This document shows positions 1 through 8,699 of a stretch of 64,000 nt of DNA, one piece after another. Location of the stretch: positions 1 to 64,000 of the forward strand of contig AKXM01000032.1 in the NCBI GenBank assembly GCA_000277545.1, read 5' to 3'. Every line of letters starts with the position of its first letter. Positions within the stretch are counted from its first letter, which is position 1. Position numbers and translations under genes: made by a program. The notes below the pieces were generated by a model. The model was not told the origin of the DNA. It did no database searches and saw only the letters and a list, made by a program, of their open reading frames with translations. Source of the DNA: Enterobacter sp. Ag1. GTDB lineage: Bacteria; Pseudomonadota; Gammaproteobacteria; Enterobacterales; Enterobacteriaceae.

Positions 1-44
1 AATGACATGGTATCTCTCGCATCCCACGGCATAAGCGGCTCCAT
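1..44 (-). CDS. IS481 family transposase, N-terminal fragment (cut by window edge)
   Basis: Only about 14 codons are visible. The reading frame starts at ATG 44 or at ATG 32 and encodes MEPLMPWDARDTMS before leaving the window. The MPWDARDTMS start is typical of DDE transposases of the IS481 family, which catalyse cut-and-paste or copy-out transposition of their own element. Nothing in the visible part is broken, so the gene may be intact beyond the edge. Confidence 0.6.
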   Translation of the reverse strand, partial: MEPLMPWDARDTMS

Positions 45-121
45 AAACGGGTTCTTATGCCTTAGTTGTAAGTGTCTACCATGTCCCCGAACAAGTGTTC
101 ACGATGTCCCCGGACCGTACA
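1..121 (-). mobile_element. IS481-type insertion sequence, one terminus (rest lies left of the window)
   Basis: Read on the minus strand, the segment opens at 121 with TGTACGGTCCGGGGACAT and carries the octamer-like repeat GGGGACAT twice (around 97-109 and 80-90). These look like the repeated transposase-binding sites of an insertion-sequence end. A start codon follows at 44 and leads into a peptide beginning MEPLMPWDARDTMSL, which I recognise as the N-terminus of IS481-family transposases. The terminus lies two bases from a GC-rich chromosomal repeat (124-144), so the element probably inserted into or beside that repeat. The other end and any target duplication are outside the window. The family call rests on recognition of the N-terminal peptide. 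Confidence 0.7.
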
Positions 122-123
122 CT

Positions 124-144
124 GGGAGAGGGCAGGGGTGAGGG
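124..144. repeat. Half copy of a GC-rich inverted-repeat element
   Basis: GGGAGAGGGCAGGGGTGAGGG is almost identical to the right arm of the complete element at 41949-42050 (one mismatch) and related to the element at 63028-63106. Only one arm is present here, immediately next to the IS481-type terminus. The simplest reading is that the other arm lies on the far side of the insertion sequence. Confidence 0.7.
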
Positions 145-183
145 TTGAATTGTAACCCGGCGCTCATCGCCCGCGAAAACACT

Positions 184-211
184 AAAACGGCAACCCTTTG
201 GTTGCCGTTTG
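184..211 (-). terminator. Rho-independent terminator of livJ
   Basis: An 11-bp perfect stem (AAACGGCAACC / GGTTGCCGTTT, 185-195 and 200-210) with a 4-base loop lies just after the livJ stop codon on the minus strand, and a T-rich stretch follows it. Confidence 0.85.
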
Positions 212-214
212 CTT

Positions 215-1318
215 TTATTTTGCGTCGGTGGCTGTGCCGTTGGCATGCCAGGTGAACACCCCGAACTCAAAGCCTTTCAGGTCGCCTTTCTCATCCCACG
301 ACAGCGGCCCCATCACGGTATCCACGGTCGCCCCTTTCAGGTATTTAGAGATAGCCGCCGGATCTGCGCTCTGGTTCAGGCCAGCAGCCAGCGACTGCAG
401 GGCTGCGTAGGTGGTCCAGACGAATGCGCCGCTTGGATCCTGTTTCTTCGCTTTGATCGCGTCCACAATCGGTTTGTTGGCCGGAACCTGATCGTAGTTC
501 TTCGGTTTGGTCACCAGCAGGCCTTCTGCTGAATCCCCGGCGATGTTAGACAGGGAAACGTTCGCTACGCCTTCAGGCCCCATGAACTGAGTTTTCAGAC
601 CAGCAGCGCGGGACTGGCGCAGGATCTGCCCCATTTCCGGGTGGTAGCCGCCGTAGTAAACAAAGTCGATGTTCTCTTTCTTCAGGCGAGCAACCAGCGT
701 GGAGAAATCTTTCTCACCGGCGGTGATCCCGTCGAAGAACACCACATTAGCGCCGCCTTTTTTCAGGCCATCCTGCACGGAACGCGCCAGACCTTCGCCG
801 TACTGCTGCTTATCGTGAATCACAGCAATGCGCTTAGGCTTCACGTGTTCCAGAATGTATTTCGCCGCGGTTGGGCCCTGGTCAGAGTCGAGACCGGTAG
901 TACGCAGAGTCAGCTTATAGCCGCGAGCGGTCAGCTCCGGTGCCGTAGCTGCCGGGGTGATCATCAGAATGCCTTCGTCTTCGTAAATGTCAGACGCTGG
1001 CTGAGTAGAAGAAGAGCACAGGTGACCGATCACGTACTTGATGCCGTCGTTCACCACTTTGTTCGCTACCGCGACCGCTTGTTTCGGGTCACAGGCATCG
1101 TCATATTTGGTGATAACCAGTTTGTCGCCTTTGATCCCGCCTTTGGCGTTAATGTCAGCCACCGCCTGCTCGGCACCGGTAAACTCCTGATCGCCGTATT
1201 GCGCGACCGGCCCAGACATTGCCCCTACTACCGCGACCTTAATATCTTTTGCCATCGCCGCGTGGCTCATTGCCAGTGCAACGCATCCTGCCAGTAAGGC
1301 TTTACCCGTCATTTTCAT
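215..1318 (-). CDS. livJ: Leu/Ile/Val-binding periplasmic protein LivJ
   Basis: Periplasmic substrate-binding protein of the high-affinity branched-chain amino acid ABC transporter (LivHMGF). The 367-residue product matches the length of E. coli LivJ. It has a cleavable signal peptide ending near AMAKD, followed by [20 protein letters not shown], the start of the type I periplasmic-binding-protein fold. The two cysteines of the family (DACDP and HLCSS) are both present. ATG 1318 is chosen because [12 protein letters not shown] aligns with the known LivJ start; an upstream ATG at 1333 would add five residues. It could be confused with its paralogue LivK, but [20 protein letters not shown] is LivJ-like. 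In E. coli livJ also neighbours rpoH; here a three-gene cassette separates them. Confidence 0.95.
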   Translation of the reverse strand: MKMTGKALLAGCVALAMSHAAMAKDIKVAVVGAMSGPVAQYGDQEFTGAEQAVADINAKGGIKGDKLVITKYDDACDPKQAVAVANKVVNDGIKYVIGHLCSSSTQPASDIYEDEGILMITPAATAPELTARGYKLTLRTTGLDSDQGPTAAKYILEHVKPKRIAVIHDKQQYGEGLARSVQDGLKKGGANVVFFDGITAGEKDFSTLVARLKKENIDFVYYGGYHPEMGQILRQSRAAGLKTQFMGPEGVANVSLSNIAGDSAEGLLVTKPKNYDQVPANKPIVDAIKAKKQDPSGAFVWTTYAALQSLAAGLNQSADPAAISKYLKGATVDTVMGPLSWDEKGDLKGFEFGVFTWHANGTATDAK

Positions 1319-1521
1319 CCTGAGAGTCCCCATTGTTATGGTTATTGAATTTGTTGTGTTGTTGTTTATTAGCGCATTATTCTGTTTGTAGGTATAAGAA
1401 AAGCATATGATAGCTAACTTAAGGGCAGCAGCCGGCGCTACGGCAGCACACTATGCTAAACATAGCGCCATTTGCGATAATTTGGAAAGACATATTTGAA
1501 GGTTAGATAACGGGAATGTGA
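1319..1521. other. Intergenic region upstream of livJ
   Basis: About 200 bases between livJ and the permease terminator, presumably carrying the livJ promoter. The only structure seen is an inverted repeat GGCGCTA (1434-1440) / TAGCGCC (1463-1469) enclosing a small CTATG/CATAG hairpin. No binding site could be assigned to a named regulator. Confidence 0.4.
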
Positions 1522-1558
1522 CAAAAAAATAACCGCGCCGGAAAGCCTCCGGGCGCGG
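1522..1558 (-). terminator. Rho-independent terminator of the permease gene
   Basis: CCGCGCC (1533-1539) pairs with GGCGCGG (1552-1558), with further GG/CC pairing inside. On the minus strand the hairpin is followed by a run of seven T. It lies 17 bases after the permease stop codon. Confidence 0.85.
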
Positions 1559-1575
1559 GGGAGCAGGCCTCGGAA

Positions 1576-2820
1576 TCACCAACCTGCCGGCAAATATCCC
1601 AGAGCGGAAGCAACCGCATAAACGGCACTGCAGAGGTAAAGCAACACGATGAAAATCTGGATCAGCGGGTGGGTCATAAATGCCGGGCAGGTCCAGCCGG
1701 GCGTGACATCGCCGCTGCGGCGGGCGCCTTTAATCATCAGGATCGGCATAATCGACAAAATCACGCCGCTGAACACGCCCGCAAAATAGAGCGCATTCAC
1801 GAACGACACCAGCCCGCTGTAGGCCAGCACAAACGGCGGGATCGCGACCACCAGCAGTACCAGAAAACGCTTCAGAGAAGGCTCATCGCTGCCCAGGCGG
1901 AAGCGGTCAAAGATATTGGTCAGGAAACTCCCGCCCAGCCCCCAGTACGACGTCAGCATGGCGCACAGCGCAAACAGGTTCGCCGAGAAGAATGCCCACT
2001 CTCCCAGCGCTTTCCCCCAGGAAATCGTCGCCACCTCAGAGATATCGTCCAGCCCGTTAAGCATGATGACCGACATCGGCACCAGGGCCAGCAGCGCGAA
2101 GGTCACCACCATGCCAACGAGGATGGCTTTAGGTAGCTTTTCGGGCTTGTCGGCAAAACCACGCGCCATCTCCGGCACGATGTACTGCGCCGAGAAGCAG
2201 AACACCACCACGTTGAACACCGGCACCATATAAAGCCAGTTGCCTTCCAGCAGGTAGCCGACGCTGGTCGTCTCTTTCAGCAAAGTCGCAATCACCAGCA
2301 CCACTATCATCACCACCATGCCGACGCTAATAAACTTTTCCCCGCGCCCGATGGCTTTCAGGCCCATGTAGAGCACGCCCGCAGCCGGGATGAAAAACAG
2401 CACGCTGCCCAGGGCCGGGGAGATACCAAACAAAGAGTGCAGCAGTTTGCCGCTGCCGGTCATATAGGCGGTCAACGCCCCGACGCTGTTTACGCAGACG
2501 GAAAGGAACATCATCAGCGCGCCAAAGCGCCCGACGTAGCGCAGCGACAGCCCGCTGAGCTGTAAATGCTGGCGGGTACGCAAAGTGGATTCAGCGACGT
2601 AAAGCATCGTCACGGTGGTCAGGCTGCCCACCAGCACCAGCCAGAATAACAGCGGCCAGAAGCCCGCTTTGCTCGAGGCATAGGCGATAGAAAGCACGCC
2701 CGCACCAATGTTAGTGCCGACAATCATCGACACGCCTTCAACGAAACTCAGGGATTTACCGGGGACAACAGTCCGCTCCCCGCGCGCAACGGCGGGAGAG
2801 AAGGTGGAGTTTTCAGACAT
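1576..2820 (-). CDS. Amino acid permease, aromatic/hydroxy amino acid permease-like
   Basis: A 414-residue integral membrane protein with about eleven hydrophobic segments. Near the N-terminus it carries VEGVSMIVGTNIGAGVLSIA, the glycine-rich unwound first helix typical of the aromatic/hydroxy amino acid permeases (TyrP, Mtr, TdcC) within the APC superfamily, which are secondary, ion-coupled importers. The substrate cannot be read from the sequence. The gene lies 140 bases downstream of a PuuE/GabT-type aminotransferase on the same strand, so import of GABA or a related amine is a reasonable inference. A strong terminator follows. Confidence 0.75.
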   Translation of the reverse strand: MSENSTFSPAVARGERTVVPGKSLSFVEGVSMIVGTNIGAGVLSIAYASSKAGFWPLLFWLVLVGSLTTVTMLYVAESTLRTRQHLQLSGLSLRYVGRFGALMMFLSVCVNSVGALTAYMTGSGKLLHSLFGISPALGSVLFFIPAAGVLYMGLKAIGRGEKFISVGMVVMIVVLVIATLLKETTSVGYLLEGNWLYMVPVFNVVVFCFSAQYIVPEMARGFADKPEKLPKAILVGMVVTFALLALVPMSVIMLNGLDDISEVATISWGKALGEWAFFSANLFALCAMLTSYWGLGGSFLTNIFDRFRLGSDEPSLKRFLVLLVVAIPPFVLAYSGLVSFVNALYFAGVFSGVILSIMPILMIKGARRSGDVTPGWTCPAFMTHPLIQIFIVLLYLCSAVYAVASALGYLPAGW

Positions 2821-2960
2821 AATATTTTCCGTATTACTCCGGCGGTAACGTCCGCCGGAAAACAGGGGATATCAGGGTGATAAACCACTTCACGCTGGGG
2901 AAAAAATGCTGCGGCCGCCTTGTGTATGGCGGGCTTCCCTGCCGCCGCAAACTACGGGGA

Positions 2961-4226
2961 TTAGCCCTTAAGCACTCTGGACAGAATGGCCAGCGCTTTG
3001 GTGAACTGAGCATCAGGAATGGTCAGCGGATAAAGGAAGCGAATAACATTGCCGTAGACGCCGCAGCTCAGCAGCAGCAGCCCTTGTTCCTGCGCTTTCA
3101 GCTGAACTTCACGGGTATATTCTGGCGAAGGTTTCCCGGTCTGCGGATCGTTAAACTCCACCGCCACCATCGAGCCCTGCCCACGCACGTCGACAATTGC
3201 CGGGCAGCTTTGGCGCGCCTGATTCAGCACTTCTTTCAGGTGTTCACCAAGCTGGGTGGCACGTTTGCACAGCTGTTCTTCGTTGATTACATCCAGCACC
3301 GCGTGAGCCGCGGCAACCGCCAACGGGTTGCCTGCATAAGTGCCGCCCAGGCCGCCAGGCGCAGGGGCATCCATCACTTCGGCACGGCCCACAACGCCGG
3401 ACAGAGGGAAGCCACCGGCCAGGCTTTTCGCCATCGTCATCAGGTCGGCTTTGACGTCGTAATAGTCCATCGCAAACAGCTTGCCGGTACGTGCGAAGCC
3501 GGTCTGCACTTCATCGGCAATCAGCAGAATGCCGTGGGTGTCGCACAGCTGGCGCAGCGCCTGCATAAATTCAGGGGGCGCCACGTTGAAGCCGCCTTCT
3601 CCCTGAACCGGCTCCAGTATGATGGCCGCCACCTGATCCGCGGCGATATCGGCTTTAAAGATACGGTCCAGGCTTTTGAGCGCATCGTCAGTCGTCACGC
3701 CGTGAGCGGCGTTCGGGTAGACCGCGTGGTAGACGGAGCCAGGGAACGGGCCAAAACCGATTTTGTACGGTGCCACTTTGCCGGTCAGCGCCATGGTCAT
3801 AAAGGTTCGGCCATGGAAGCCGCCGCCGAAGGTGATCAGGCCGGGACGTTTGGTATAAGCGCGGGCGATTTTCACCGCATTCTCAACCGCTTCCGCACCG
3901 GTGGTGAAGAACGCGGTTTTCGCCGGGCCGTCAATCGGCGCCAGTTCGTTAATACGCTCGGCCAGTGAAACGTAGCTTTCATAGGGGACAATCTGGTAAG
4001 CCGTGTGGGTAAAGGCCTGCAATTGTTTTTCTACAGCGGCAATCACTTTCGGGTGACGATGGCCGGTGTTCAGCACGGCGATCCCGGCGGCAAAATCGAT
4101 AACCTCGTTGCCTTCCACATCCCACAGAGTGGCGTTCTCTGCCTTCTCTGCAAAGTAGCTACACATCACGCCCACACCGCGCGGCGTGGCCTGTAAACGG
4201 CGCTGATTCAGCTCTGCACTTTTCAC
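2961..4226 (-). CDS. puuE: 4-aminobutyrate aminotransferase (PuuE/GabT type)
   Basis: Class III PLP-dependent aminotransferase of 421 residues, the same length as E. coli PuuE. It transfers the amino group of 4-aminobutyrate (or a close omega-amine) to 2-oxoglutarate. Landmarks: TTGAEAVENAVKIARA (PLP phosphate binding), LIADEVQTGFARTG, and the Schiff-base lysine in TMAKSLAGGFPLSG. The N-terminus NQRRLQATPRGVGVMC and the C-terminus VIRFLYPLTIPDAQF resemble PuuE more than GabT. The start is taken as GTG 4226 because AGGAGAG lies 7-8 bases upstream; an in-frame ATG at 4277 has no such site. It is divergent from a MocR regulator with 118 bases between them. The symbol is by similarity only, since the rest of the puu pathway is absent here. 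Confidence 0.85.
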   Translation of the reverse strand: MKSAELNQRRLQATPRGVGVMCSYFAEKAENATLWDVEGNEVIDFAAGIAVLNTGHRHPKVIAAVEKQLQAFTHTAYQIVPYESYVSLAERINELAPIDGPAKTAFFTTGAEAVENAVKIARAYTKRPGLITFGGGFHGRTFMTMALTGKVAPYKIGFGPFPGSVYHAVYPNAAHGVTTDDALKSLDRIFKADIAADQVAAIILEPVQGEGGFNVAPPEFMQALRQLCDTHGILLIADEVQTGFARTGKLFAMDYYDVKADLMTMAKSLAGGFPLSGVVGRAEVMDAPAPGGLGGTYAGNPLAVAAAHAVLDVINEEQLCKRATQLGEHLKEVLNQARQSCPAIVDVRGQGSMVAVEFNDPQTGKPSPEYTREVQLKAQEQGLLLLSCGVYGNVIRFLYPLTIPDAQFTKALAILSRVLKG

Positions 4227-4344
4227 CTTGGTCTCTCCTGTTATGTCAGTCACTTTATCGCAACAAATCAGAAACAATGTCGTTTATTTACACAGGTATT
4301 GGCCCTATAATCGAGTGCCAATTCAGTTTATCTGAGGGATCCAA
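4227..4344. promoter_or_regulatory. Divergent promoter region of the aminotransferase and its MocR regulator
   Basis: The 118-base intergenic region holds a TATAAT box (4306-4311) for the plus strand. An inverted repeat ATTGGC (4298-4303) / GCCAAT (4317-4322) straddles that box. By analogy with other MocR regulators such as GabR, which bind between divergent promoters, this is the likely operator, but the match is my inference. Confidence 0.5.
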
Positions 4345-5835
4345 TTGCGAGACTTAGTGGGTGATTTGATTCTTGTCAGGCTACAGGCAGAGACCGATAT
4401 CCTGCTGCATAAACGTCTTTATAACGCGCTGCGCCGTTCCATTCTGGATGGCTCATTGCCGCCCCACAGCCGCCTGCCCGCCTCCCGCGACTTAGCCAGC
4501 GAACTCAGCATTTCCCGTAACACTGTGTTAACAGTTTATGAGCAGCTTATGACCGAGGGGTACGTTTCATCCCGCCAGGGCAGCGGCACTTTTGTTGAAA
4601 AAACGCTGCCGGATCGCTTCACCTCCACGGGAAGCCCTGCCGAAGGTGGCACGGCTCCGGCTCCTGAGGTATCTATTTCCCGCCGCGGACAGCATCTTCT
4701 TTCTCAGGTGAGCGCCAGCCCGCGCCAGTGGGGAGCTTTTATTCCCGGTGTACCAGACGTCAACGCCTTCCCTCATCCGCTATTCAGCAAGATCCAGGCG
4801 CGCATCAGCCGCCGTCCTAAACCGGAGCGCCTGAGCTATAGCTGCAACGGCGGCACACCTGAACTACAGCATGCGCTGGTCGATTACCTGCGTGTTTCCC
4901 GAGGAGTAAACTGCCAGGTCGACCAAATCCTGATCACCGAAGGGATCCACCAGGCTATCGATCTGGTCACCCGGATGCTGTGCGACAGAGACGACCTGGC
5001 GTGGATCGAAGAACCTTCTTACTGGGGCATTCGCCACGTACTGACGATGAATGATGTGCGGGTCACGCCGCTCACCGTCGATGAGAACGGCCTTTGCCCG
5101 CCGGAGAAAGTGAGCGAAGCGCCGCGCTTAATCTTCGTCACGCCGTCTCATCAGTACCCGCTGGGGGCGGTGATGAGCCTGGAGCGCCGCCAGCGCCTGT
5201 TGGCACTCGCCCGCCAGCACGGCAGCTGGATTATTGAAGATGACTACGACAGCGAATTTCGCTTTTCTGGCCAGCCTATTCCGGCGCTGCAGGGGCTGGT
5301 CACCGACGCGCCGGTGGTTTACATCGGCACCTTCAGTAAAACGCTTTATCCGGGCTTAAGGCTCGGCTACGTCGTGCTGCCTCGTCCGCTGGTCAATGAC
5401 CTGAAAACCGCCCATGCGGAATTGTATCGCGGCGGGCATTCGCTTATTCAGCAGGCGCTGGCAGAGTTTATTACCGCCGGGCATTATTCGGCCCATATTC
5501 GCCGGATGCGCCTGCTCTACGGCCGCCGTCGCGCCTTCCTGACCGACCTGATCTCCCGCCACTGCGGGCCACAGGCGCTGTCAGATTTCAGCGATAACGC
5601 CGGGCTGCATTTGATTTTGAATCTGCCTGATGAGGCCGATGATGTGGCGATTGCTGAGCGCGCTAACGCCCGCAATATTCTGGTGCGGCCCTTGTCGCGT
5701 TACTACCTGACCGAACGGCGCAAGAAGGGATTATTGATGGGGTTCGCCAGCCTGCCGGAGAGCGAAATGGAAGCGGCGTTTACCGTGCTGCTGGCATGTA
5801 TGCCGGAGCATAAAAAGCAAAACGCCCCAACATAA
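4345..5835 (+). CDS. MocR/GabR-type transcriptional regulator (GntR HTH fused to aminotransferase-like domain)
   Basis: A 496-residue fusion. Residues about 15-85 form a GntR winged helix (RLPASRDLASELSISRNTVL), and residues about 115-485 form a fold-type I aminotransferase-like domain with the PLP lysine in GTFSKTLYPGLRLG. In the MocR family the second domain senses PLP or an amine rather than acting as an enzyme. The start is TTG 4345, placed about 8 bases after GAGGGA. It is divergent from the aminotransferase gene, so it probably controls the aminotransferase and permease. Its last codons overlap the rpoH terminator stem. Confidence 0.85.
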   Translation: MRDLVGDLILVRLQAETDILLHKRLYNALRRSILDGSLPPHSRLPASRDLASELSISRNTVLTVYEQLMTEGYVSSRQGSGTFVEKTLPDRFTSTGSPAEGGTAPAPEVSISRRGQHLLSQVSASPRQWGAFIPGVPDVNAFPHPLFSKIQARISRRPKPERLSYSCNGGTPELQHALVDYLRVSRGVNCQVDQILITEGIHQAIDLVTRMLCDRDDLAWIEEPSYWGIRHVLTMNDVRVTPLTVDENGLCPPEKVSEAPRLIFVTPSHQYPLGAVMSLERRQRLLALARQHGSWIIEDDYDSEFRFSGQPIPALQGLVTDAPVVYIGTFSKTLYPGLRLGYVVLPRPLVNDLKTAHAELYRGGHSLIQQALAEFITAGHYSAHIRRMRLLYGRRRAFLTDLISRHCGPQALSDFSDNAGLHLILNLPDEADDVAIAERANARNILVRPLSRYYLTERRKKGLLMGFASLPESEMEAAFTVLLACMPEHKKQNAPT

Positions 5836-5846
5836 AGTGGGGCGCT
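5811..5846 (-). terminator. Rho-independent terminator of rpoH
   Basis: CGCCCCA (5823-5829) pairs with TGGGGCG (5838-5844). Read on the minus strand, the hairpin is followed by TTTTGCTTTTT. The stem lies across the 3' end of the convergent MocR gene, so the same bases serve as coding sequence and terminator. Confidence 0.8.
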
Positions 5847-5870
5847 CTTAGTGCGACGTGTGTATCGGCG

Positions 5871-6725
5871 TTAAGCTTCGATAGCGGCGCGCAATTTTTT
5901 CATCGCGTTCTTTTCAAGCTGACGAACGCGCTCGGCGGAAACGCCATAGCGGTCTGCAAGTTCCTGCAGCGTGCTTTTGTTGTCTTCATCTAACCAGCGC
6001 GCGCGAATGATCTGCTGACTGCGTTCATCCAGGCCCTGCATCGCATCGCTCAGTTTGTCTGCGGCGTGAGATTCCCAGTTGTCGTCTTCAATGCCATCGG
6101 CAAAGTTGGAAGACTTATCCTGCAGGAAGAGCACCGGCGCCATCGGCTGACCGTCAGCGTCGTCGTCATTCGACATGTCGAAAGTCATATCCTGCGCCGC
6201 CATGCGTGACTCCATCTCAAGCACGTCTTTGCTGGACACGCCAAGCTCGTTGGCCACCATTTCGACTTCGTCCTGATTAAACCAGCCCAAGCGCTGCTTG
6301 GTTTTACGCAGGTTAAAGAACAGCTTACGCTGTGCTTTGGTGGTCGCGACTTTCACAATACGCCAGTTACGCAGCACGTATTCATGAATTTCAGCCTTGA
6401 TCCAGTGCACCGCAAAGGAGACCAGGCGAACACCCACTTCTGGGTTAAAACGGCGTACTGCTTTCATCAGGCCGATGTTGCCTTCCTGGATAAGGTCTGC
6501 CTGCGGCAGGCCGTAGCCGGAATAGTTACGCGCAACATGAACAACAAAGCGCAGGTGAGACAGGATCAGCTTTTTCGCTGCTTCCAGATCGCCCTGGTAA
6601 TGCAGCTTTTCAGCCAGCTCCTTCTCTTCCTCAGCCGTTAACATCGGCCAGGCGTTTGCAGCCCGGATATACGACTCCAGGTTACCAACAGGGGCTAAAG
6701 CTAAATTTTGCATTTCTTTGGTCAT
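5871..6725 (-). CDS. rpoH: RNA polymerase heat-shock sigma factor RpoH (sigma-32)
   Basis: A 284-residue sigma-70-family factor, identical in length to E. coli sigma-32, directing core RNA polymerase to heat-shock promoters. Region 2 contains [17 protein letters not shown] and [19 protein letters not shown]. The RpoH box [18 protein letters not shown], diagnostic of sigma-32, follows at about residues 132-149. Region 4 ends with [23 protein letters not shown]. Translation of E. coli rpoH is controlled by mRNA secondary structure around the start, and stability by DnaK/FtsH; the 5' coding segment here is highly similar, so the same thermosensor is likely. Confidence 0.98.
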   Translation of the reverse strand: MTKEMQNLALAPVGNLESYIRAANAWPMLTAEEEKELAEKLHYQGDLEAAKKLILSHLRFVVHVARNYSGYGLPQADLIQEGNIGLMKAVRRFNPEVGVRLVSFAVHWIKAEIHEYVLRNWRIVKVATTKAQRKLFFNLRKTKQRLGWFNQDEVEMVANELGVSSKDVLEMESRMAAQDMTFDMSNDDDADGQPMAPVLFLQDKSSNFADGIEDDNWESHAADKLSDAMQGLDERSQQIIRARWLDEDNKSTLQELADRYGVSAERVRQLEKNAMKKLRAAIEA

Positions 6726-6960
6726 TCAAACCCTCTCTTAGAGACTAAGTACGGCTTGCCATTCAAGTGGCTGAGGCGCACCGACAACACGTCAGGCCCA
6801 GACCGTACCCTTCACTGTACTCTCAGACAGTGATGTTATCCACAAGTTCAATGTAAAGCTGTGAATAGATTACACACAAAGTGTGACGGTTATTGCAGCA
6901 TCGCAGGGGTCACTACGGTGTAAAACGCACTCCCTGCGGACGACGTTATCGTAGCAGGGA
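6726..6960 (-). promoter_or_regulatory. rpoH promoter region with DnaA box and CRP-like site
   Basis: About 235 bases upstream of rpoH. A perfect DnaA box TTATCCACA lies at 6836-6844. A CRP-like site, TGTGA-N6-TACACA, lies at 6860-6876. E. coli rpoH is transcribed from several promoters and is known to be controlled by DnaA and CRP, so these two sites fit that arrangement. Individual -10/-35 boxes are not assigned here. Confidence 0.7.
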
Positions 6961-6980
6961 ATGAGTATATCAAAAACTTT

Positions 6981-8036
6981 TTACTCCGGCGTAAAACGGC
7001 GTAAATGTTGAACAGTGGCAAGCCAGGCTGCCAGCCAGCCGATCATCGACGAGACCAGCAACAGCAGCAGGCATTCGTCAAAGCCCAACCCGCTGATATC
7101 GAACTTAGTCCCGAACACCTGCGCCACTTCCGTCACCGCCGAAGAGAGGCGCATCACCAGAATCTCAGACAGGATCAGCGACAGAAACGCACCGCTAAAG
7201 CCCAGCAGCGCACCGCCATACAGGAATGGACGCAAAATAAAGCCGTCGGTTGCCCCGATAAGCTTCTGCACGTTGATGGTATCGCGGCGGGCAAAGATGC
7301 TCAAACGCACCGAGTTACCGATGACGAGGAACACCGCTGCAACCATCAGGATGCCGATCATCGCCGCCACTCGCCCGACCAGCCCGGTCAGCGCCGCCAG
7401 ACGGGCAAACCAGCTGTCATCCATGCGCACTTCATCGACGCCATGAATCTTCGCCACGCGATCACGCAGCGTATTCAGATGATCCGTGCTCTGGAAATCC
7501 AGTTTAGGGTTCACCACGGCCACGGCGGGCAGCGGGTTCTCTTCCAGCATATCCAGCGCGCCGCCAAAGCCCGACCAGTTACGGAACTCGCCCAGCGCTT
7601 CTTCGCGGGAGAGGTAGTTAACTTTATCCACGCCCTCCTCCGCCTGAATCGCGCCCACCACCTGCTGCGCGGCGTTATCGTCCAGCGCCTTATCGAGGTA
7701 AACGGTGATTTGCGGGGACGGATAATATTGGGTCGCCGCCTGGTTTACGTTCTTGTAAACCATATAGCAAACGCTCGGCAGCGTCAGGGAGATGGCAATC
7801 ACCATTACCGTCAGGAAGGTCGCCAGCGGCTTGCTCTTCAGATCCTGAAGCGCCCCTTCCCAGGCGTAGCGGAACTGCTCATTCACGCCGCCTTTCAGGG
7901 ATTTACTTTTAGACTGCGGCCCTTTGCCACGTTTTTTCACCGAACGGCCAAGGTCGCCTAACTTATTCAGTTGGTTGATTTTATCCAGCTTGTTGCTGAA
8001 GCGCTTGATATGGTTGAGCGCACTGTGTTTATTCAC
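6981..8036 (-). CDS. ftsX: Cell division protein FtsX
   Basis: Inner-membrane subunit of the FtsEX complex, an ABC-transporter-like machine that activates septal peptidoglycan hydrolases through EnvC. The 351-residue product has a basic cytoplasmic N-terminus, a first membrane segment near residues 70-95 ([20 protein letters not shown]), a periplasmic loop, and three C-terminal membrane segments. The start is taken as GTG 8036 because [10 protein letters not shown] aligns with the known FtsX start and GGAGG lies 8 bases upstream. GTGAATAA overlaps the last codons of ftsE by eight bases, indicating translational coupling. An ATG 15 bases further upstream is the alternative start. Confidence 0.95.
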   Translation of the reverse strand: MNKHSALNHIKRFSNKLDKINQLNKLGDLGRSVKKRGKGPQSKSKSLKGGVNEQFRYAWEGALQDLKSKPLATFLTVMVIAISLTLPSVCYMVYKNVNQAATQYYPSPQITVYLDKALDDNAAQQVVGAIQAEEGVDKVNYLSREEALGEFRNWSGFGGALDMLEENPLPAVAVVNPKLDFQSTDHLNTLRDRVAKIHGVDEVRMDDSWFARLAALTGLVGRVAAMIGILMVAAVFLVIGNSVRLSIFARRDTINVQKLIGATDGFILRPFLYGGALLGFSGAFLSLILSEILVMRLSSAVTEVAQVFGTKFDISGLGFDECLLLLLVSSMIGWLAAWLATVQHLRRFTPE

Positions 8037-8697
8037 CTGCCAGGCCTCCATGCAAATGGCCGTCGCTGAGGGTCAACATACGGTAATTGCGACGTGAGAT
8101 AAGCCCTATATCGTGAGTCGCCATCAGCACCGTTACGCCCACGCGGTTAAACTCTTCGAACAGGCGCAGAATACCTTCCGACAGCGCATCATCAAGGTTC
8201 CCGGTCGGTTCATCCGCCAGCAGCACAGCCGGCTTGTTTACCACGGCGCGAGCGATGCCCACGCGCTGCTGTTCACCGCCGGAAAGCTGGATAGGAAAGT
8301 TCTTCGCTTTGTCCAGCAGGCCGACCTTATCTAATGCCGCAGACACGCGACGGCGAATATCTTCGCCGCTGGCGCCCGCGATGATCAGCGGGATGGCCAC
8401 GTTGTCGTACACGGTTCTGTCCATCAGCAGGTGGTGATCCTGGAAGATCATCCCAATCTGACGACGCAGGAACGGCACTTCACGGCTCTTCAGGCGGCTA
8501 ATATCATGGCCGCTGAAAAAAATCTTCCCATCGCTGGGCCGTTCGATACCGCAGATAAGCTTGAGCAGAGTACTCTTCCCTGCGCCAGAATGGCCGGTCA
8601 GAAAGGCCATCTCGCCCGGTTGCATATGGAAGGTCACTCCCTGCAACGCTTGTCTCCCACCGAGATAGGCTTTACTGACGTGTTCAAAGCGAATCAT
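8029..8697 (-). CDS. ftsE: Cell division ATP-binding protein FtsE
   Basis: ABC-type ATPase subunit of FtsEX. The 222-residue product carries Walker [15 protein letters not shown] (about residues 35-48), signature [14 protein letters not shown] and Walker [17 protein letters not shown] hydrolysis drives conformational change of FtsX at the septum. The gene starts two bases after the ftsY stop codon and overlaps ftsX, so ftsY-ftsE-ftsX form one operon as in E. coli. Confidence 0.98.
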   Translation of the reverse strand: MIRFEHVSKAYLGGRQALQGVTFHMQPGEMAFLTGHSGAGKSTLLKLICGIERPSDGKIFFSGHDISRLKSREVPFLRRQIGMIFQDHHLLMDRTVYDNVAIPLIIAGASGEDIRRRVSAALDKVGLLDKAKNFPIQLSGGEQQRVGIARAVVNKPAVLLADEPTGNLDDALSEGILRLFEEFNRVGVTVLMATHDIGLISRRNYRMLTLSDGHLHGGLAGE

Positions 8698-8699
8698 TG

